The notes under the pieces were generated by a model. The model ran no database searches, had not been told where the DNA came from, and worked only from the letters and a program-made list of their open reading frames with translations. Shown here one piece after another: positions 18,391-28,065 of a DNA stretch of 64,000 nucleotides. Source of the DNA: Alteromonadaceae bacterium M269 (GTDB lineage: Bacteria > Pseudomonadota > Gammaproteobacteria > Enterobacterales > Alteromonadaceae); NCBI GenBank assembly GCA_004353515.1, contig SMNZ01000005.1, positions 62,001 through 126,000 on the forward strand, written 5' to 3'. Each line of letters opens with the position of its first letter. Position 1 is the stretch's first letter. The translations under genes and the position numbers were made by a program.

Positions 18391-19623
18391 GTGTCTATGT
18401 TTGCTTTTCAAAAATCGTCAATGGTGTTTGGGGTACTTAACAACTTAACCGCGCCTGCGTTTGTCAATTGTTTGGGGAAAGGTAGAAACAAAGGGCTAGC
18501 TTTTGCTAACGATGCTCTTGTTAAAAAGCTGGGTTACAGCTCGTCTTCTGAGATAGTTGGCCAGCCTTTGTATTTTATCTTAAACGAAAACCAGGCTGGT
18601 GGCAGGTCTCGAGACGATATGATGAGTGAAGGGAAAGCGCTGCTGGCCAAATATAAGTTTTGGCGTGGTGGTTTAACCTATAGACGCAAAGATGGATCAA
18701 CCTTCACGACGTCAGCGATAGTGACGTTATCACAATACAAATCAACACCTTATACCATCAGCATTCTGGAAAACGCCGAATTACTCGAAGAATTTACGGG
18801 AGATTTTGAACAGAAAGTGGGCGCCTGCACAGAACATATAGATGGCACAGTGAATGACTTAAAACAGTCGAGCAAAGACTTGCTAGAGCAAATGAACACA
18901 GTTGTTTCTGAAGCAGATAAAACCTCAAGTGTAACCAAGACCAGTGCTGAAAATGCAGAAGGGATAGCGACACAGGCTAAAGCCTTGCTGGAAAATACCA
19001 GTGATATCTCAACAAAAATGAAGTCTGCGACGGAAATTACATCAAAAGGGGTTAGTCAAGCCGCTCATTCAGATACCTTGATCAGCGAGATGTCAGAAGC
19101 TGCTGGTAAAATCGGTGAGGTTATCGATTTGATTAAATCGATTGCTGATCAGACCAACTTACTTGCACTGAATGCTGCCATTGAGGCCGCTAGAGCTGGA
19201 GAAGCGGGTCGTGGTTTCGCCGTTGTAGCGAATGAAGTCAAAAACCTTGCATCACAAACATCAGAGGCTACTGAGAATATCGGTCAGCAAATCAACTTGG
19301 TGACCAACACCATTGAAGAAACCATATCGGGATTGAAGACCACATCTGAAGTATTAAAACAGATCAATGATATCTCCAAAGAAGTGGAAGGTTCGATGAA
19401 TGAGCAATCAGAGTCTGCTAAACAGATGTCGAGTCAACTTTCTGCGTTAACCAGTGATGCGGCGCAAGCAGAAAGCAGTGCTACGCGGATTAAAGGGATC
19501 AGCGATGAAGCACAAGGTAAAGCGCAAAACATTGGCATGCAAGTCAATATGATGGGCGAATCATCTGAAGCTCTGCATAATCAAGTGAAGTACTTCGTCG
19601 ATCAGTTACAACAACGAGGTTAG
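18391..19623 (+). CDS. Cytoplasmic PAS-containing methyl-accepting chemotaxis protein
   Basis: A 410-residue soluble chemoreceptor (start GTG, 8 nt after GGGGAGA). Residues ~15-130 form a PAS domain ([33 protein letters not shown]). The rest is a helical MCP signalling domain with the hairpin-tip signature [21 protein letters not shown] (read in parts) and VANEVKNLA. No transmembrane segment is present, so it senses an internal cue such as redox or metabolic state. Its stop overlaps the stop of the converging flavoprotein gene. Confidence 0.92.
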   Translation: MSMFAFQKSSMVFGVLNNLTAPAFVNCLGKGRNKGLAFANDALVKKLGYSSSSEIVGQPLYFILNENQAGGRSRDDMMSEGKALLAKYKFWRGGLTYRRKDGSTFTTSAIVTLSQYKSTPYTISILENAELLEEFTGDFEQKVGACTEHIDGTVNDLKQSSKDLLEQMNTVVSEADKTSSVTKTSAENAEGIATQAKALLENTSDISTKMKSATEITSKGVSQAAHSDTLISEMSEAAGKIGEVIDLIKSIADQTNLLALNAAIEAARAGEAGRGFAVVANEVKNLASQTSEATENIGQQINLVTNTIEETISGLKTTSEVLKQINDISKEVEGSMNEQSESAKQMSSQLSALTSDAAQAESSATRIKGISDEAQGKAQNIGMQVNMMGESSEALHNQVKYFVDQLQQRG

Positions 19624-20864
19624 GCTTGCTTGTCGATTCGCTGTGAGAGTTGTTCGCAGATATATTGCGCATCTAAGCCTACTTGATACAAGCGGCCAGA
19701 TCCCCAATAGCGCTGCCAGTTGAGGCCTAAAAAGTAGAGCCCCGGTATGTGACTGATGCCATACTCGTGCTCAGGTCTTTGATCTTGTCCTAAGGTGGGA
19801 ATATCTAACCATCGATAATCTGGTTTATATCCGGTACACCAAATCACACTAGTGATGTTTTCGTCTATTAGGTTTAATGTTGGTGAGGTTATTGGCACGA
19901 AATCGGGGTAAGTATTAGTATCTGGTGGCGTTCTTAATTGTTCGGCTTCGATAAAGTCATCGACCATGCTGAGAACACTATTCGCTTCTTCATCTGCGGC
20001 GTCCAAGTTTTGTATCAAGTCATCAGAAAATTTACACAAACTTCCTCCGCACGCACTAATTTTACCGAATAACTTGGCACCCTCTTGTGCCAAAGCGCGC
20101 ATATTGATATCCATGCCTCCGTTTTTACCGCTAACGCAATGGTTGGTTCGTAAGGCTGCGGCTTTTCCATGAGGGTTTTTATCCGCAGTAAGCTTGTAGT
20201 AGCCCATGTCATCTAGCCATCTGACGATATCTTTTCCCTTGTAGCGCCTATTAACTCTCGGTGCTGAACCTAATGAAATATACATCTGGTTACCTGCCGT
20301 ATGCAGCTCTTCCGCTATTTGACAACCTGACTGACCTGTACCGACTAGCAGAATATTTTCGCCTTTAAACTGCTCAGGGTTTCTGTATTCAGATGAATGT
20401 ATTTGCTTAATGGAGCTAGGGATATTCTTAGCAAAACTGGGAATATTGGGGTTGTGGTAGCCTCCCGTTGCTACAACAAGATTTTCGGAGCGAAACTTAA
20501 GGCTGGGTGTGGTAACAATGAATTTCGTATTGTCTAAATTAACGTTCTGTACTTGGGTCGAAGTTTTGATCGGGAGTTCATATCGTTGTGCGTAGCTCTC
20601 GATATATTCAATGATTTCATGCTTTAACATAAAACCGTCTGGATCATCTCCTTGATAAGGGTGACCTGGCAGTTGGCATTGCCAATTAGGTGTGACTAAG
20701 CAGAAGTTGTCCCAACGTGTATGCCAAGCGCTACCTACTTTATCGGCTTGCTCCAATATAATGTGTGGAATATGCTGTTGCTTGAGGTAATAGCTTATCG
20801 ATAGGCCTGCTTGTCCTGCACCTACAATCACTGTATTGATATCGATAGCGTCAGACATTGCCAC
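19620..20864 (-). CDS. Nit1C-cluster flavin-dependent oxidoreductase (MSMEG_0569/NitH type)
   Basis: A 414-residue FAD/NAD(P)H flavoprotein. FAD-binding GxGxxG near the N-terminus ([14 protein letters not shown]), a second dinucleotide motif ([16 protein letters not shown]) and the ATGGYHNP motif of flavin monooxygenase-like enzymes. The last C-terminal stretch reads [21 protein letters not shown]. It is the last gene of a five-gene minus-strand cluster and overlaps the AIR-synthase-like gene by 14 bp. The cluster is associated with nitrile/cyanide nitrogen assimilation; the enzyme's own reaction is not known to me. Confidence 0.85.
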   Translation of the reverse strand: MAMSDAIDINTVIVGAGQAGLSISYYLKQQHIPHIILEQADKVGSAWHTRWDNFCLVTPNWQCQLPGHPYQGDDPDGFMLKHEIIEYIESYAQRYELPIKTSTQVQNVNLDNTKFIVTTPSLKFRSENLVVATGGYHNPNIPSFAKNIPSSIKQIHSSEYRNPEQFKGENILLVGTGQSGCQIAEELHTAGNQMYISLGSAPRVNRRYKGKDIVRWLDDMGYYKLTADKNPHGKAAALRTNHCVSGKNGGMDINMRALAQEGAKLFGKISACGGSLCKFSDDLIQNLDAADEEANSVLSMVDDFIEAEQLRTPPDTNTYPDFVPITSPTLNLIDENITSVIWCTGYKPDYRWLDIPTLGQDQRPEHEYGISHIPGLYFLGLNWQRYWGSGRLYQVGLDAQYICEQLSQRIDKQA

Positions 20865-21843
20865 CCTCTCTTTTCGATAAACCCGTTAACGACTCTTTAT
20901 CGAACTGCCAAATCGTCGCTGAATCGCCGTTCCAATGTAGATTAACATTTTTATCTTGCCTGACTTTGCCAATTTTTTGCAGTGTCAGATGGCTGGATTC
21001 AAAAAAAGCTTCAAGTTTTTGTGCCTGATGTGATGCGCAGCAGAAGACAAATCCGTAGCTCTGGAATGCTCTAAGCCAATCTGTGAACTCAACGCCAGCT
21101 GGTGGCCTTATTGCATCTAAATTGATGTCGAGACCGCGAGTTGTCAGTTCTGCCATCATGATCAAAGTTCCAACGATTCCGGCATTACTGATATCTTTAG
21201 CTGCACATGCTAATTCGCGGTTAGCGACTGTGTGAGGCAAAAGCCAGTCCTGGCGCAGATCTTCTCGTGCTCGTTCACTAACACAATTCCAATAAAGGTT
21301 ATCGCTCTGCCAATGACCTTGAAGACTGGTTAATGCATAAATCGACATATCGGGCTCTAAATGCCAGCAAGATAGAAGCTTGTCAGCTTTTCCATGAATA
21401 GCGACAGACAAGTTAGCACTGTTCGAAGGTGCAATGTTGAGGTGCCCTCCTCCGTACCAAATATTAAAAACGTCACAGGCATTCTTTATGCCCTTGCATA
21501 TCGTTTTTGCAACCTCTGAGTCGTGATGCCATAGGGTACTGACGATACCGGTTGGTTGTCCTCCCATTGCCGCTATATCACTGATATTAGCCATGACCGC
21601 CGACCAGCCTGCTAACCAAGGATCGGACGCTAAAAAATGCGGTTGTATCCCTTCGCTTGCGAGCAAATCAAAGCCGTTATCATGGGTAAATGCTGCACAA
21701 TCATCCCCTGGCAAGGCGTATTTCTGGTTTGGTTTATCGAGTTCGAATAGGGACGCAATTTGGCAAATAGGCCGCTTTGCCGCAAGTTCAGGGCTATCCA
21801 AAATAGAGGTGACTATGTCTTTTAATAAAATATGGCTGCTCAA
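20851..21843 (-). CDS. AIR synthase-related protein, sll0787/NitF type
   Basis: A 330-residue protein of the PurM/SelD (AIR synthase-related) fold. The N-terminal ATP-binding features are LPGDDCAAF and MANISDIAAMGGQP, typical of PurM-like kinases and ligases; YGGGHLN follows. Start is TTG, 27 bp after the acetyltransferase gene. The family is a standard member of the Nit1C cluster. It presumably phosphorylates or ATP-activates an unknown intermediate (inference). Confidence 0.85.
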   Translation of the reverse strand: MSSHILLKDIVTSILDSPELAAKRPICQIASLFELDKPNQKYALPGDDCAAFTHDNGFDLLASEGIQPHFLASDPWLAGWSAVMANISDIAAMGGQPTGIVSTLWHHDSEVAKTICKGIKNACDVFNIWYGGGHLNIAPSNSANLSVAIHGKADKLLSCWHLEPDMSIYALTSLQGHWQSDNLYWNCVSERAREDLRQDWLLPHTVANRELACAAKDISNAGIVGTLIMMAELTTRGLDINLDAIRPPAGVEFTDWLRAFQSYGFVFCCASHQAQKLEAFFESSHLTLQKIGKVRQDKNVNLHWNGDSATIWQFDKESLTGLSKREGGNV

Positions 21844-21870
21844 TCGTAAAATCTTACTGCTAACAATGGT

Positions 21871-22407
21871 TTAATCAAATTGGCACTGACTTAATGGATA
21901 TCGGGATAAATCAGCTTCCATACGCACATGAGCTGTTCCAGCAACTTCAAGATGATATAGCGGCTTCCAGAAAAGGCGCTCAAAGTAACTAACATTGCTG
22001 TGCTGGATATTCGCAAAAAAACGATCGCATCCATTTTTCTTGGCGAGAGTTACCGCTTCATTAATTAGTTTCTTTCCAATGGACAGCGTTCCTCTATAAG
22101 GTCTTTTTACGCATAGTCTGCCGCCAAACCAGGTGTGGTTGTCTGTTTTGAATACCCTAACGCCGCCCACTACTTCTTGTCCTACCCCACAGAGATTAGC
22201 GATCGCCACAATAGGTGTTGCGATAAAGTCGTTAGCATCCTTTTCGTGTTCGAAGTGAAGGTTTTGCTCTTTCTTAAAGACTTGTTGCCTAAGCTCAAAG
22301 TAGGCCTGTTTCTCCCAGTGACTCGATACGTTTTGATAGGTAATATCGGTCGATACGAAAGGCCTGACAGGTAAATCAACGAGTACGAAACCATAACTAC
22401 TTTGCAC
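21871..22407 (-). CDS. GNAT N-acetyltransferase, MSMEG_0567/NitE type
   Basis: A 178-residue GNAT-fold protein. It has the acetyl-CoA-binding region (RLCVKRPYRGTLSIGKKLINEAV, read in parts) and the C-terminal FANIQHSNVSYFERLFWKPL. Starts at GTG, 7 nt after AAGGAAG. Third of five genes in the Nit1C-like cluster, between the radical SAM and AIR-synthase-like genes. Confidence 0.85.
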   Translation of the reverse strand: MQSSYGFVLVDLPVRPFVSTDITYQNVSSHWEKQAYFELRQQVFKKEQNLHFEHEKDANDFIATPIVAIANLCGVGQEVVGGVRVFKTDNHTWFGGRLCVKRPYRGTLSIGKKLINEAVTLAKKNGCDRFFANIQHSNVSYFERLFWKPLYHLEVAGTAHVRMEADLSRYPLSQCQFD

Positions 22408-22425
22408 TGCTGCTTCCTTCTTCTG

Positions 22426-23514
22426 TTATTCGTGAGACTTCAGTGCAGAGCATGCTCCACATTTGGCGCAGCCTGCTTTTATATCGTCGGTTGAGAGTTG
22501 GTGTTGTTTCAATATGGATGAAACACCTTGATAGATTCGTTTCATCATTTCACCAGATGGTGCCGGGTGTTGAGCAAGTGGTGTATTTTGTAAAGGTACA
22601 AAAGGCACGATGAAAGGATAAACTCCTTCTTTAGCCAGCTTTTCGCTCATATTAACGATATCTTGCTCAGTATCTCCTAGTCCAGCGAGTATGTAGGTAC
22701 TCACTTGCCCTCTACCAAAAACTTTGACTGCATGTCGAAACGCGTCAAAGTATTGGTCAACGGTAACTTGTGCTTTACCTGGCATAATTTTCTCGCGCAC
22801 GCTTTGTGTAACGGCTTCCAAATGCATGCCAATACTATCTGCACCTGACTCGTGAAGTAGTGTAATCCAGTCATTCGATGAAGGCGGTTCACATTGCGCC
22901 TGTATCGGTAAATTAACCTTTGACTTAATCGCTTGAGCGCACTCAGCAAGAACCTTGACACCGCGATCATCGCCTTTAGGTGTTCCGGTAGTCATAACCA
23001 TGTGCTCGACTTGATCAAGCCTGACAGCCGCTTCTGCAACCTCTGCAAGCTGCTCGGGCTTTTTGCGAGCTATTGTAGTTTTTTGTTTGAGTGATTCACC
23101 GATGGCGCAAAACTGACAAGACGTCGATTTATTTTCATAACGAATACAGTTCTGCAATACCGTGGTTGCTAAAACATTATGGCTATGTAATGCAGCTATC
23201 TTCCAATAAGGAACACCATCGGCAGTTGTTAAGTCATAAAACTTGGGCCTTGAAGGCACAATGACATTTCCCAGCCGCTGTTCTTCCTTAAAAATGACAG
23301 CTTGCCGACGATCATCGTCGTAATACTCAATTCTATAGGGCGAATCGTTAGCTTCCTTGCTTAACAGCGGTACCATTAAGGTATGGTCACTAAATTTAAG
23401 AGCTGCGTGGTCAGTGGGACCAGCTCCCCCTTTTCTTAATGGTTTGTCTCTGCTCTGCCATTGAGCACCTAACGCTAATAGATCGTCAGGTGCTTTTATC
23501 AGCATCTGCGTCAT
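22426..23514 (-). CDS. Radical SAM protein, MSMEG_0568/NitD type
   Basis: A 362-residue radical SAM enzyme. The iron-sulfur cluster ligands are in NCIRYENKSTSCQFCAIG, a CX9CX2C spacing rather than the classic CX3CX2C. More Cys lie at the C-terminus (AGCAKCGACSAL), likely a second metal or cluster site. The family occurs almost only in nitrilase-1 clusters; its product is not known to me. It starts 3 bp after the stop of the sll0783-type gene, the position normally occupied by the nitrilase gene. Confidence 0.87.
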   Translation of the reverse strand: MTQMLIKAPDDLLALGAQWQSRDKPLRKGGAGPTDHAALKFSDHTLMVPLLSKEANDSPYRIEYYDDDRRQAVIFKEEQRLGNVIVPSRPKFYDLTTADGVPYWKIAALHSHNVLATTVLQNCIRYENKSTSCQFCAIGESLKQKTTIARKKPEQLAEVAEAAVRLDQVEHMVMTTGTPKGDDRGVKVLAECAQAIKSKVNLPIQAQCEPPSSNDWITLLHESGADSIGMHLEAVTQSVREKIMPGKAQVTVDQYFDAFRHAVKVFGRGQVSTYILAGLGDTEQDIVNMSEKLAKEGVYPFIVPFVPLQNTPLAQHPAPSGEMMKRIYQGVSSILKQHQLSTDDIKAGCAKCGACSALKSHE

Positions 23515-23517
23515 AGG

Positions 23518-24000
23518 TTACAATGTCCAAGAGTGAACGACGAACGCGTTGTCCCTAGCCATAAGCAGTTGAATATCCATAACATCTAGTGGGTTTATCG
23601 GAATAATACCCGGCATAAGCGCCTTTTCGGTTTGGCCATACAGAGCTTGTAGAGCGAATCGGCAGCAGTAAACCGTTCCACCTTCATCCATAAACTGTTG
23701 TATTTGATTATTAACCACTAAGTGGCCAGGAAAACCTTCTTCGCCCAGCTTCGGGTAACCGCGCTGAATACCGAGTTGCACGCCGGGACCATAAAGAAGA
23801 ACGCTAGTCTCAAAGCCTTTGCGCTGTAGCCGTTTAGCTTGCAACATGTTAACTAATCCAATGGAACCTTCCATAGCCACTGTGTGAAATGTTACTAACG
23901 CTTTTTGGCCTTCCTCAGCTTGTACATCTTCAAACAGCTTTTCCTCGTAATCGACTAAAAAGTCACCATCTTGGTGCATCGGGCGATCGACTTTAGGCAT
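23518..24000 (-). CDS. MSMEG_0572/sll0783 (NitB) family nitrogen-starvation protein
   Basis: A 160-residue protein of the family induced by nitrogen starvation in cyanobacteria. Start set at the ATG at 24000, 6 nt after GGAG, rather than the upstream TTG. It resembles DsrE-like small alpha/beta proteins ([31 protein letters not shown]) with Cys in [10 protein letters not shown]. First gene of the five-gene cluster. Confidence 0.85.
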   Translation of the reverse strand: MPKVDRPMHQDGDFLVDYEEKLFEDVQAEEGQKALVTFHTVAMEGSIGLVNMLQAKRLQRKGFETSVLLYGPGVQLGIQRGYPKLGEEGFPGHLVVNNQIQQFMDEGGTVYCCRFALQALYGQTEKALMPGIIPINPLDVMDIQLLMARDNAFVVHSWTL

Positions 24001-24136
24001 GGTAATCTCCAATCAAATGAAAGTTATGAAAGTGAATAAAGTTTGAGCACTTAAATTAAAGCGTAGACCACTACGATAAAAATACAAAAATACTTTCGTA
24101 ATGCTAAATACGCTTATTTTTCATATGGTTAGAAAA

Positions 24137-25033
24137 TTATTCTGCGGATGAAAAAGTTAACCCTTCTGGGTGGATGTGAGGCTGATTTATATAGAATACG
24201 GCGCTTCGGCTTTTCCTGAATTGGTTTTCGCCTGGGCTTCTATAATTAAGTGAAATATGGATTGATTCTCCATTGATTTTTGAAGAGTCATCACAGTAGA
24301 TGGTGGCATTGATAGGGTGCAATCCTTGCTCAATATGAGCGTCACCAGTAATCAGTTTTTCGACATTGTCCGATGCTGAAAAACGTATGGTTGCGTCAAT
24401 AATGCGTTTGTCATTGATACTCAGTTGAGTGAAACAAGATAAATTTTGTTGGTTCAATGAAGAGGTGTGACTGTGGTCTCCTGAGTATGAGAATTCAATA
24501 CCAACTTGAAATCTTCCAGCCTTTTGGCTGGGTAGCAGAGCATTCATTCTGTAGAGAACATTACCCACTGTATCCAGTCCGTAACTCTGATGTGACGCCA
24601 AGGTGAACTTGGTTTGATCGAGAACGAAAGATCCAATATCGAGCATAGTTTCTATGTCGCCTACTTCCTCAGGAGTTTTGTAGATGCGCGTTACCCAACC
24701 TGGCGACAAGTTATCAAGTTCAGTGACTTTGGTTAAGAGCTGCTCGTAGTCGTATTCGTATGGACTGATAGCTCTGAGTACAGAGAGTTCATTGTTATTT
24801 GCGGTGAGTTTTTGTTTCGCATCATTGAGCTCCAATTGTATTTTATTAATTTTGGCACTCTGCATAGCGATGAATACAGCCGACACTAATGCACTGATGG
24901 TAAGCAGTATGGATAAAAATAGGCTGGGTTTTTTCTTAGAAGTTTTACGATAATTGGGATAGCTTGCCTTTGAGGATTCGTATGTTGGCACTCGTTGTTC
25001 TCTGTTAGGGCCCTCCCTTGCTACTTGGGTCAT
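24137..25033 (-). CDS. Hypothetical single-pass membrane protein with coiled coil
   Basis: I do not recognise this 298-residue protein. It has a hydrophilic N-terminus of about 36 residues with a basic patch (RKTSKKK), one transmembrane helix at ~37-58, a short predicted coiled coil at ~60-85 (NKIQLELNDAKQKL), then a soluble, probably periplasmic domain of ~200 residues with two Cys that could form a disulfide. It lies between the Nit1C-like cluster and the divergent deoR-glmS operon. Confidence 0.6.
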   Translation of the reverse strand: MTQVAREGPNREQRVPTYESSKASYPNYRKTSKKKPSLFLSILLTISALVSAVFIAMQSAKINKIQLELNDAKQKLTANNNELSVLRAISPYEYDYEQLLTKVTELDNLSPGWVTRIYKTPEEVGDIETMLDIGSFVLDQTKFTLASHQSYGLDTVGNVLYRMNALLPSQKAGRFQVGIEFSYSGDHSHTSSLNQQNLSCFTQLSINDKRIIDATIRFSASDNVEKLITGDAHIEQGLHPINATIYCDDSSKINGESIHISLNYRSPGENQFRKSRSAVFYINQPHIHPEGLTFSSAE

Positions 25034-25297
25034 GATTAAAACATGCTAATTTTAGCGGGGTGAATTATATTACCTACTCAGATTTTTGTAACTACGACTT
25101 AGGGCTAATTGACTGATTCTAATCTTGTTTTTATCTATTTTATTCCTGTTCGTGCTGGTTCTCAGGTACTGTCAACCTAGGTGTTTGTATTGTGCTCACT
25201 ATTTAATCATTTCTTGCATTAACTTTCAAATTGGCTATTATAAGTTTCGATTTGAAATTTATGCTTGTAGCAGCTTGGCTAAAAAACACTTAATTGC

Positions 25298-26095
25298 ATG
25301 CAAAAACGTAATACTCAACAGAGAAGAAGGTTTATATTAGAGCGACTTTCCCAACAAGGGGAAGTGTCGGTTGATGAACTGGCAGAAAGCTTTGGTACCT
25401 CTGCGGTTACTATACGTAAAGATCTTGCCGAGCTAGAAGCCAATGGTCTACTGCTCAGGCGTTTTGGCGGTGCTGTTACTTTGCCGAAAGACGCTTCTGA
25501 ATTATCTGACGAAAAAGTTTCGAAAAGAAAGATGGCTATTGCAGAGGAAGCTTCAAAGCTTATTCCAGACCATAATCGCATTATTATTGATAGTGGTAGC
25601 ACGACCGCAGCATTGCTCCCTCATTTGAAAGCAAAACGTGGCATGGTTGTTATGACCAATGCTCTGCATGTCGCCAATGATTTGTTAGAACAAGAAAACG
25701 AACCCACTGTTTTAATGACAGGCGGCACCTGGGATGCCCAGTCCCATTCTTTTCAAGGGAAGATGGCAGAAAACACACTTAGAGCATACAATTTTGACCA
25801 AGCGTTTTTAGGAGCGTCTGGCTTAGATCCAAAATATGGAACAACGACTTTTAATGAGTTAACGCACTTAAGCCGTGTGATGGCTGAAGTCTCACAAAGC
25901 GTTGTTGTGATGGCTGAGTCTGAAAAACTTCAGAGAAAAATACCTAATGTCGAATTGCCATGGTCATCGATCAATGTTTTAGTAACCGACGATCAGATTT
26001 TGGCAGTGACAAAAAAAGAAATCGAACAACATGGCGTAGAGGTTATCTGCGCTAAAACGAATGAAATAAATACTGACACTAAATCAGGAGATTAA
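25298..26095 (+). CDS. DeoR-family transcriptional regulator next to glmS
   Basis: A 265-residue regulator: N-terminal DeoR winged HTH ([25 protein letters not shown], read in parts; residues ~5-60) and a C-terminal sugar-phosphate sensor domain with DSGSTT and GASGLD. It ends 1 bp before glmS, so the two are co-transcribed, as often seen in gammaproteobacteria. It probably responds to an amino-sugar phosphate (inference). No convincing ribosome site precedes the ATG. Confidence 0.9.
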   Translation: MQKRNTQQRRRFILERLSQQGEVSVDELAESFGTSAVTIRKDLAELEANGLLLRRFGGAVTLPKDASELSDEKVSKRKMAIAEEASKLIPDHNRIIIDSGSTTAALLPHLKAKRGMVVMTNALHVANDLLEQENEPTVLMTGGTWDAQSHSFQGKMAENTLRAYNFDQAFLGASGLDPKYGTTTFNELTHLSRVMAEVSQSVVVMAESEKLQRKIPNVELPWSSINVLVTDDQILAVTKKEIEQHGVEVICAKTNEINTDTKSGD

Positions 26096-26096
26096 T

Positions 26097-27929
26097 ATGT
26101 GTGGCATTGTTGGCGCAGTTGCAGAAAGAAACGTCGTTGAAATACTGCTAGAGGGCCTCAAAAGATTGGAATATAGGGGTTATGATTCAGCAGGTGTTGC
26201 GTTGCTTACCCCAGAAGGTGAATTGAATCGTGTTCGCCGTACCGGGAAAGTGAAAGAGTTATCCGATGCAATTGAAGCTAATCCTGTAAAAGGTTCTACC
26301 GGTATAGCGCATACCCGTTGGGCAACGCACGGCGGTGTTACTGAAGCCAATGCTCACCCGCACTTCTCTTCTGATCGTATCTCTGTTGTTCACAACGGCA
26401 TTATTGAGAACTACCAAGCTTTGCGCACTGAGCTAACTGGCCAAGGCTATACGTTCGAATCTGACACAGATACTGAAACAATCGCTCATAAAGTCCACCA
26501 GCAACTTCTCGAAGGTGGTGATCTGCTTGCAGCCGTTCAAGCATCTGTTGAGCAGTTTCACGGTGCCTACGGCACAGTCATTATGGATAAAGAAGATCCA
26601 TCACGTGTTGTTGTTGCTCGCTCAGGTAGCCCGCTAGTTATTGGTTTAGGTTTAGGCGAAAATTTCATTGCTTCTGACCAAATGGCACTTCTTCCTGTTA
26701 CTCGTCGTTTTATTTTCTTAGAAGAAGGTGACGTTGCAGAAATCACACGTCGTTCAGTGAAGATCTTTGATCAATCTGGTGCTCCTGTTGAACGTGAAAT
26801 TATCGAATCTAATGTTGAACACGATGCCGGTGACAAAGGCGGTTATCGTCATTACATGCTTAAAGAGATCCACGAACAGCCAACAGTGGTTCGAAACGCA
26901 CTTCAAGGCCGTCTTACTGATGCCGGAATTGCTGATGGCATTTTTGGTGAAGGAGCTGATGAAATTCTTTCTAAGGTTAAGCACGTACAAATCATTGCTT
27001 GCGGGACTAGCTATCACGCTGGTATGACAGCGCGCTACTGGTTAGAGCAATTTGCTAACGTGTCTTGTAATGTTGAGATTGCTTCTGAATTTAGATATCG
27101 CAAATCTTACGTCCAAGAAAACAGTCTTTTAGTGACTATTTCTCAGTCTGGTGAAACGGCTGATACCCTAGCGGCTCTGCGCTTGGCTAAAGAGTCAGGT
27201 TATATGTCTAGCTTGACCATCTGTAATGTCCCAGGTTCTTCGTTGGTGCGTGAATCAGATCTTGCCTTTATGACTAAAGCTGGTGCAGAAATTGGTGTTG
27301 CTTCTACAAAAGCATTTACGACGCAATTAACTGCTTTCTTAATGTTGACGCTAGCGCTAGGTAAGCACAACGGCCTAAATGAAGCTGATCAAAATAGCAT
27401 TATTAGTGGTTTGCAGAGCTTGCCTACCAAGCTGGAAGAAACACTGAGCTTGACTCAAGGCATTGAAGATTTAGCAGAAGAATTCGCTGATAAAAACCAC
27501 AGCTTATTCTTAGGGCGCGGTGATCAGTATCCAATCGCGATGGAGGGCGCGCTTAAGCTTAAAGAGATTTCATACATCCATGCTGAAGCTTATGCATCAG
27601 GTGAATTGAAGCACGGCCCATTGGCACTTATCGATGACGAAATGCCGGTTATTGTTGTTGCTCCGAATAACGAACTATTAGAAAAGCTAAAATCTAACGT
27701 AGAAGAAGTACGTGCTCGTGGCGGCATTATGTACGTTTTCGCCGACAAAGACGCTCAGTTCGCCAGTGACGAGACCATGCGTGTAATTAACGTCCCACAC
27801 TGTGAAGAGTCTATCGCACCCATCGTCTACACCATTCCATTGCAGTTACTGTCATACTACGTAGCAGTGATAAAAGGAACGGATGTCGACCAACCAAGAA
27901 ACTTAGCGAAATCTGTTACTGTTGAGTAA
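26097..27929 (+). CDS. glmS: Glutamine-fructose-6-phosphate aminotransferase (isomerizing)
   Basis: Makes glucosamine-6-phosphate. The 610 residues (E. coli: 609) have the Ntn glutaminase domain with nucleophile Cys after the initiator Met (MCGIVGAV), and two SIS sugar-isomerase domains ([31 protein letters not shown]). The end ([15 protein letters not shown]) is the highly conserved segment whose coding DNA is recognised by TnsD. The Tn7-like element begins 25 bp past the stop. Confidence 0.98.
   Translation: MCGIVGAVAERNVVEILLEGLKRLEYRGYDSAGVALLTPEGELNRVRRTGKVKELSDAIEANPVKGSTGIAHTRWATHGGVTEANAHPHFSSDRISVVHNGIIENYQALRTELTGQGYTFESDTDTETIAHKVHQQLLEGGDLLAAVQASVEQFHGAYGTVIMDKEDPSRVVVARSGSPLVIGLGLGENFIASDQMALLPVTRRFIFLEEGDVAEITRRSVKIFDQSGAPVEREIIESNVEHDAGDKGGYRHYMLKEIHEQPTVVRNALQGRLTDAGIADGIFGEGADEILSKVKHVQIIACGTSYHAGMTARYWLEQFANVSCNVEIASEFRYRKSYVQENSLLVTISQSGETADTLAALRLAKESGYMSSLTICNVPGSSLVRESDLAFMTKAGAEIGVASTKAFTTQLTAFLMLTLALGKHNGLNEADQNSIISGLQSLPTKLEETLSLTQGIEDLAEEFADKNHSLFLGRGDQYPIAMEGALKLKEISYIHAEAYASGELKHGPLALIDDEMPVIVVAPNNELLEKLKSNVEEVRARGGIMYVFADKDAQFASDETMRVINVPHCEESIAPIVYTIPLQLLSYYVAVIKGTDVDQPRNLAKSVTVE
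27880..27929 (+). promoter_or_regulatory. Probable attTn7 recognition region (3' end of glmS)
   Basis: In Tn7, TnsD binds the conserved last codons of glmS and directs insertion about 25 bp downstream. Here the transposon end lies 25 bp past the stop, so this segment is the expected binding region. The limits are approximate and inferred from Tn7. Confidence 0.7.
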
Positions 27930-27934
27930 ATAAG

Positions 27935-27955
27935 AAAGGGCCGAAAGGCCCTTTT
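27935..27955 (+). terminator. glmS terminator, interrupted in its T run by the transposon
   Basis: Stem AAAGGGCC with GGCCCTTT and a GAAA tetraloop. The last five bases of the stem (CCTTT) are the target-site duplication. The original T run (TTTTT, now at 50516-50520) is cut so that only four T remain, the last being the first base of the transposon. Confidence 0.9.
27950..27954 (+). repeat. Target-site duplication, glmS side (CCTTT)
   Basis: The five bases before the TGTCG end are CCTTT and are repeated exactly at 50514-50518 after the CGACA end. Five bases is the Tn7-family duplication length. Confidence 0.92.
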
Positions 27956-27963
27956 GTCGTCAC

Positions 27964-28020
27964 ACATTAAAGATTGAAACTTAACATTAAAGTGTGAAAC
28001 TACACAATAAAGTTGAAAAC
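27964..28020 (+). repeat. glmS-proximal (right-type) end: three phased TnsB-type sites
   Basis: Three 17-bp repeats start at 27964, 27984 and 28004, exactly 20 bp apart, with consensus ACATTAAAGNNTGAAAC. Close packing resembles the overlapping TnsB sites of Tn7 right end. In Tn7 these sites also let TnsB repress the tns promoter. Confidence 0.88.
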
Positions 28021-28024
28021 TTTT

Positions 28025-28065
28025 AAAATCCGATTACGCTGTTTAAAAGCTGATCGGATTTTTTT
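28025..28065 (+). promoter_or_regulatory. Hairpin with T run abutting the tnsA start
   Basis: AAAATCCGAT (28025-28034) pairs with ATCGGATTTT (28053-28062) over an 18-nt loop, then T to 28065; the tnsA ATG is at 28066. The only ribosome-site-like bases (GGA at 28056-28058) are inside the stem. It has the form of a terminator or translation block that would shield tnsA from transcription entering from glmS (inference). Confidence 0.65.
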
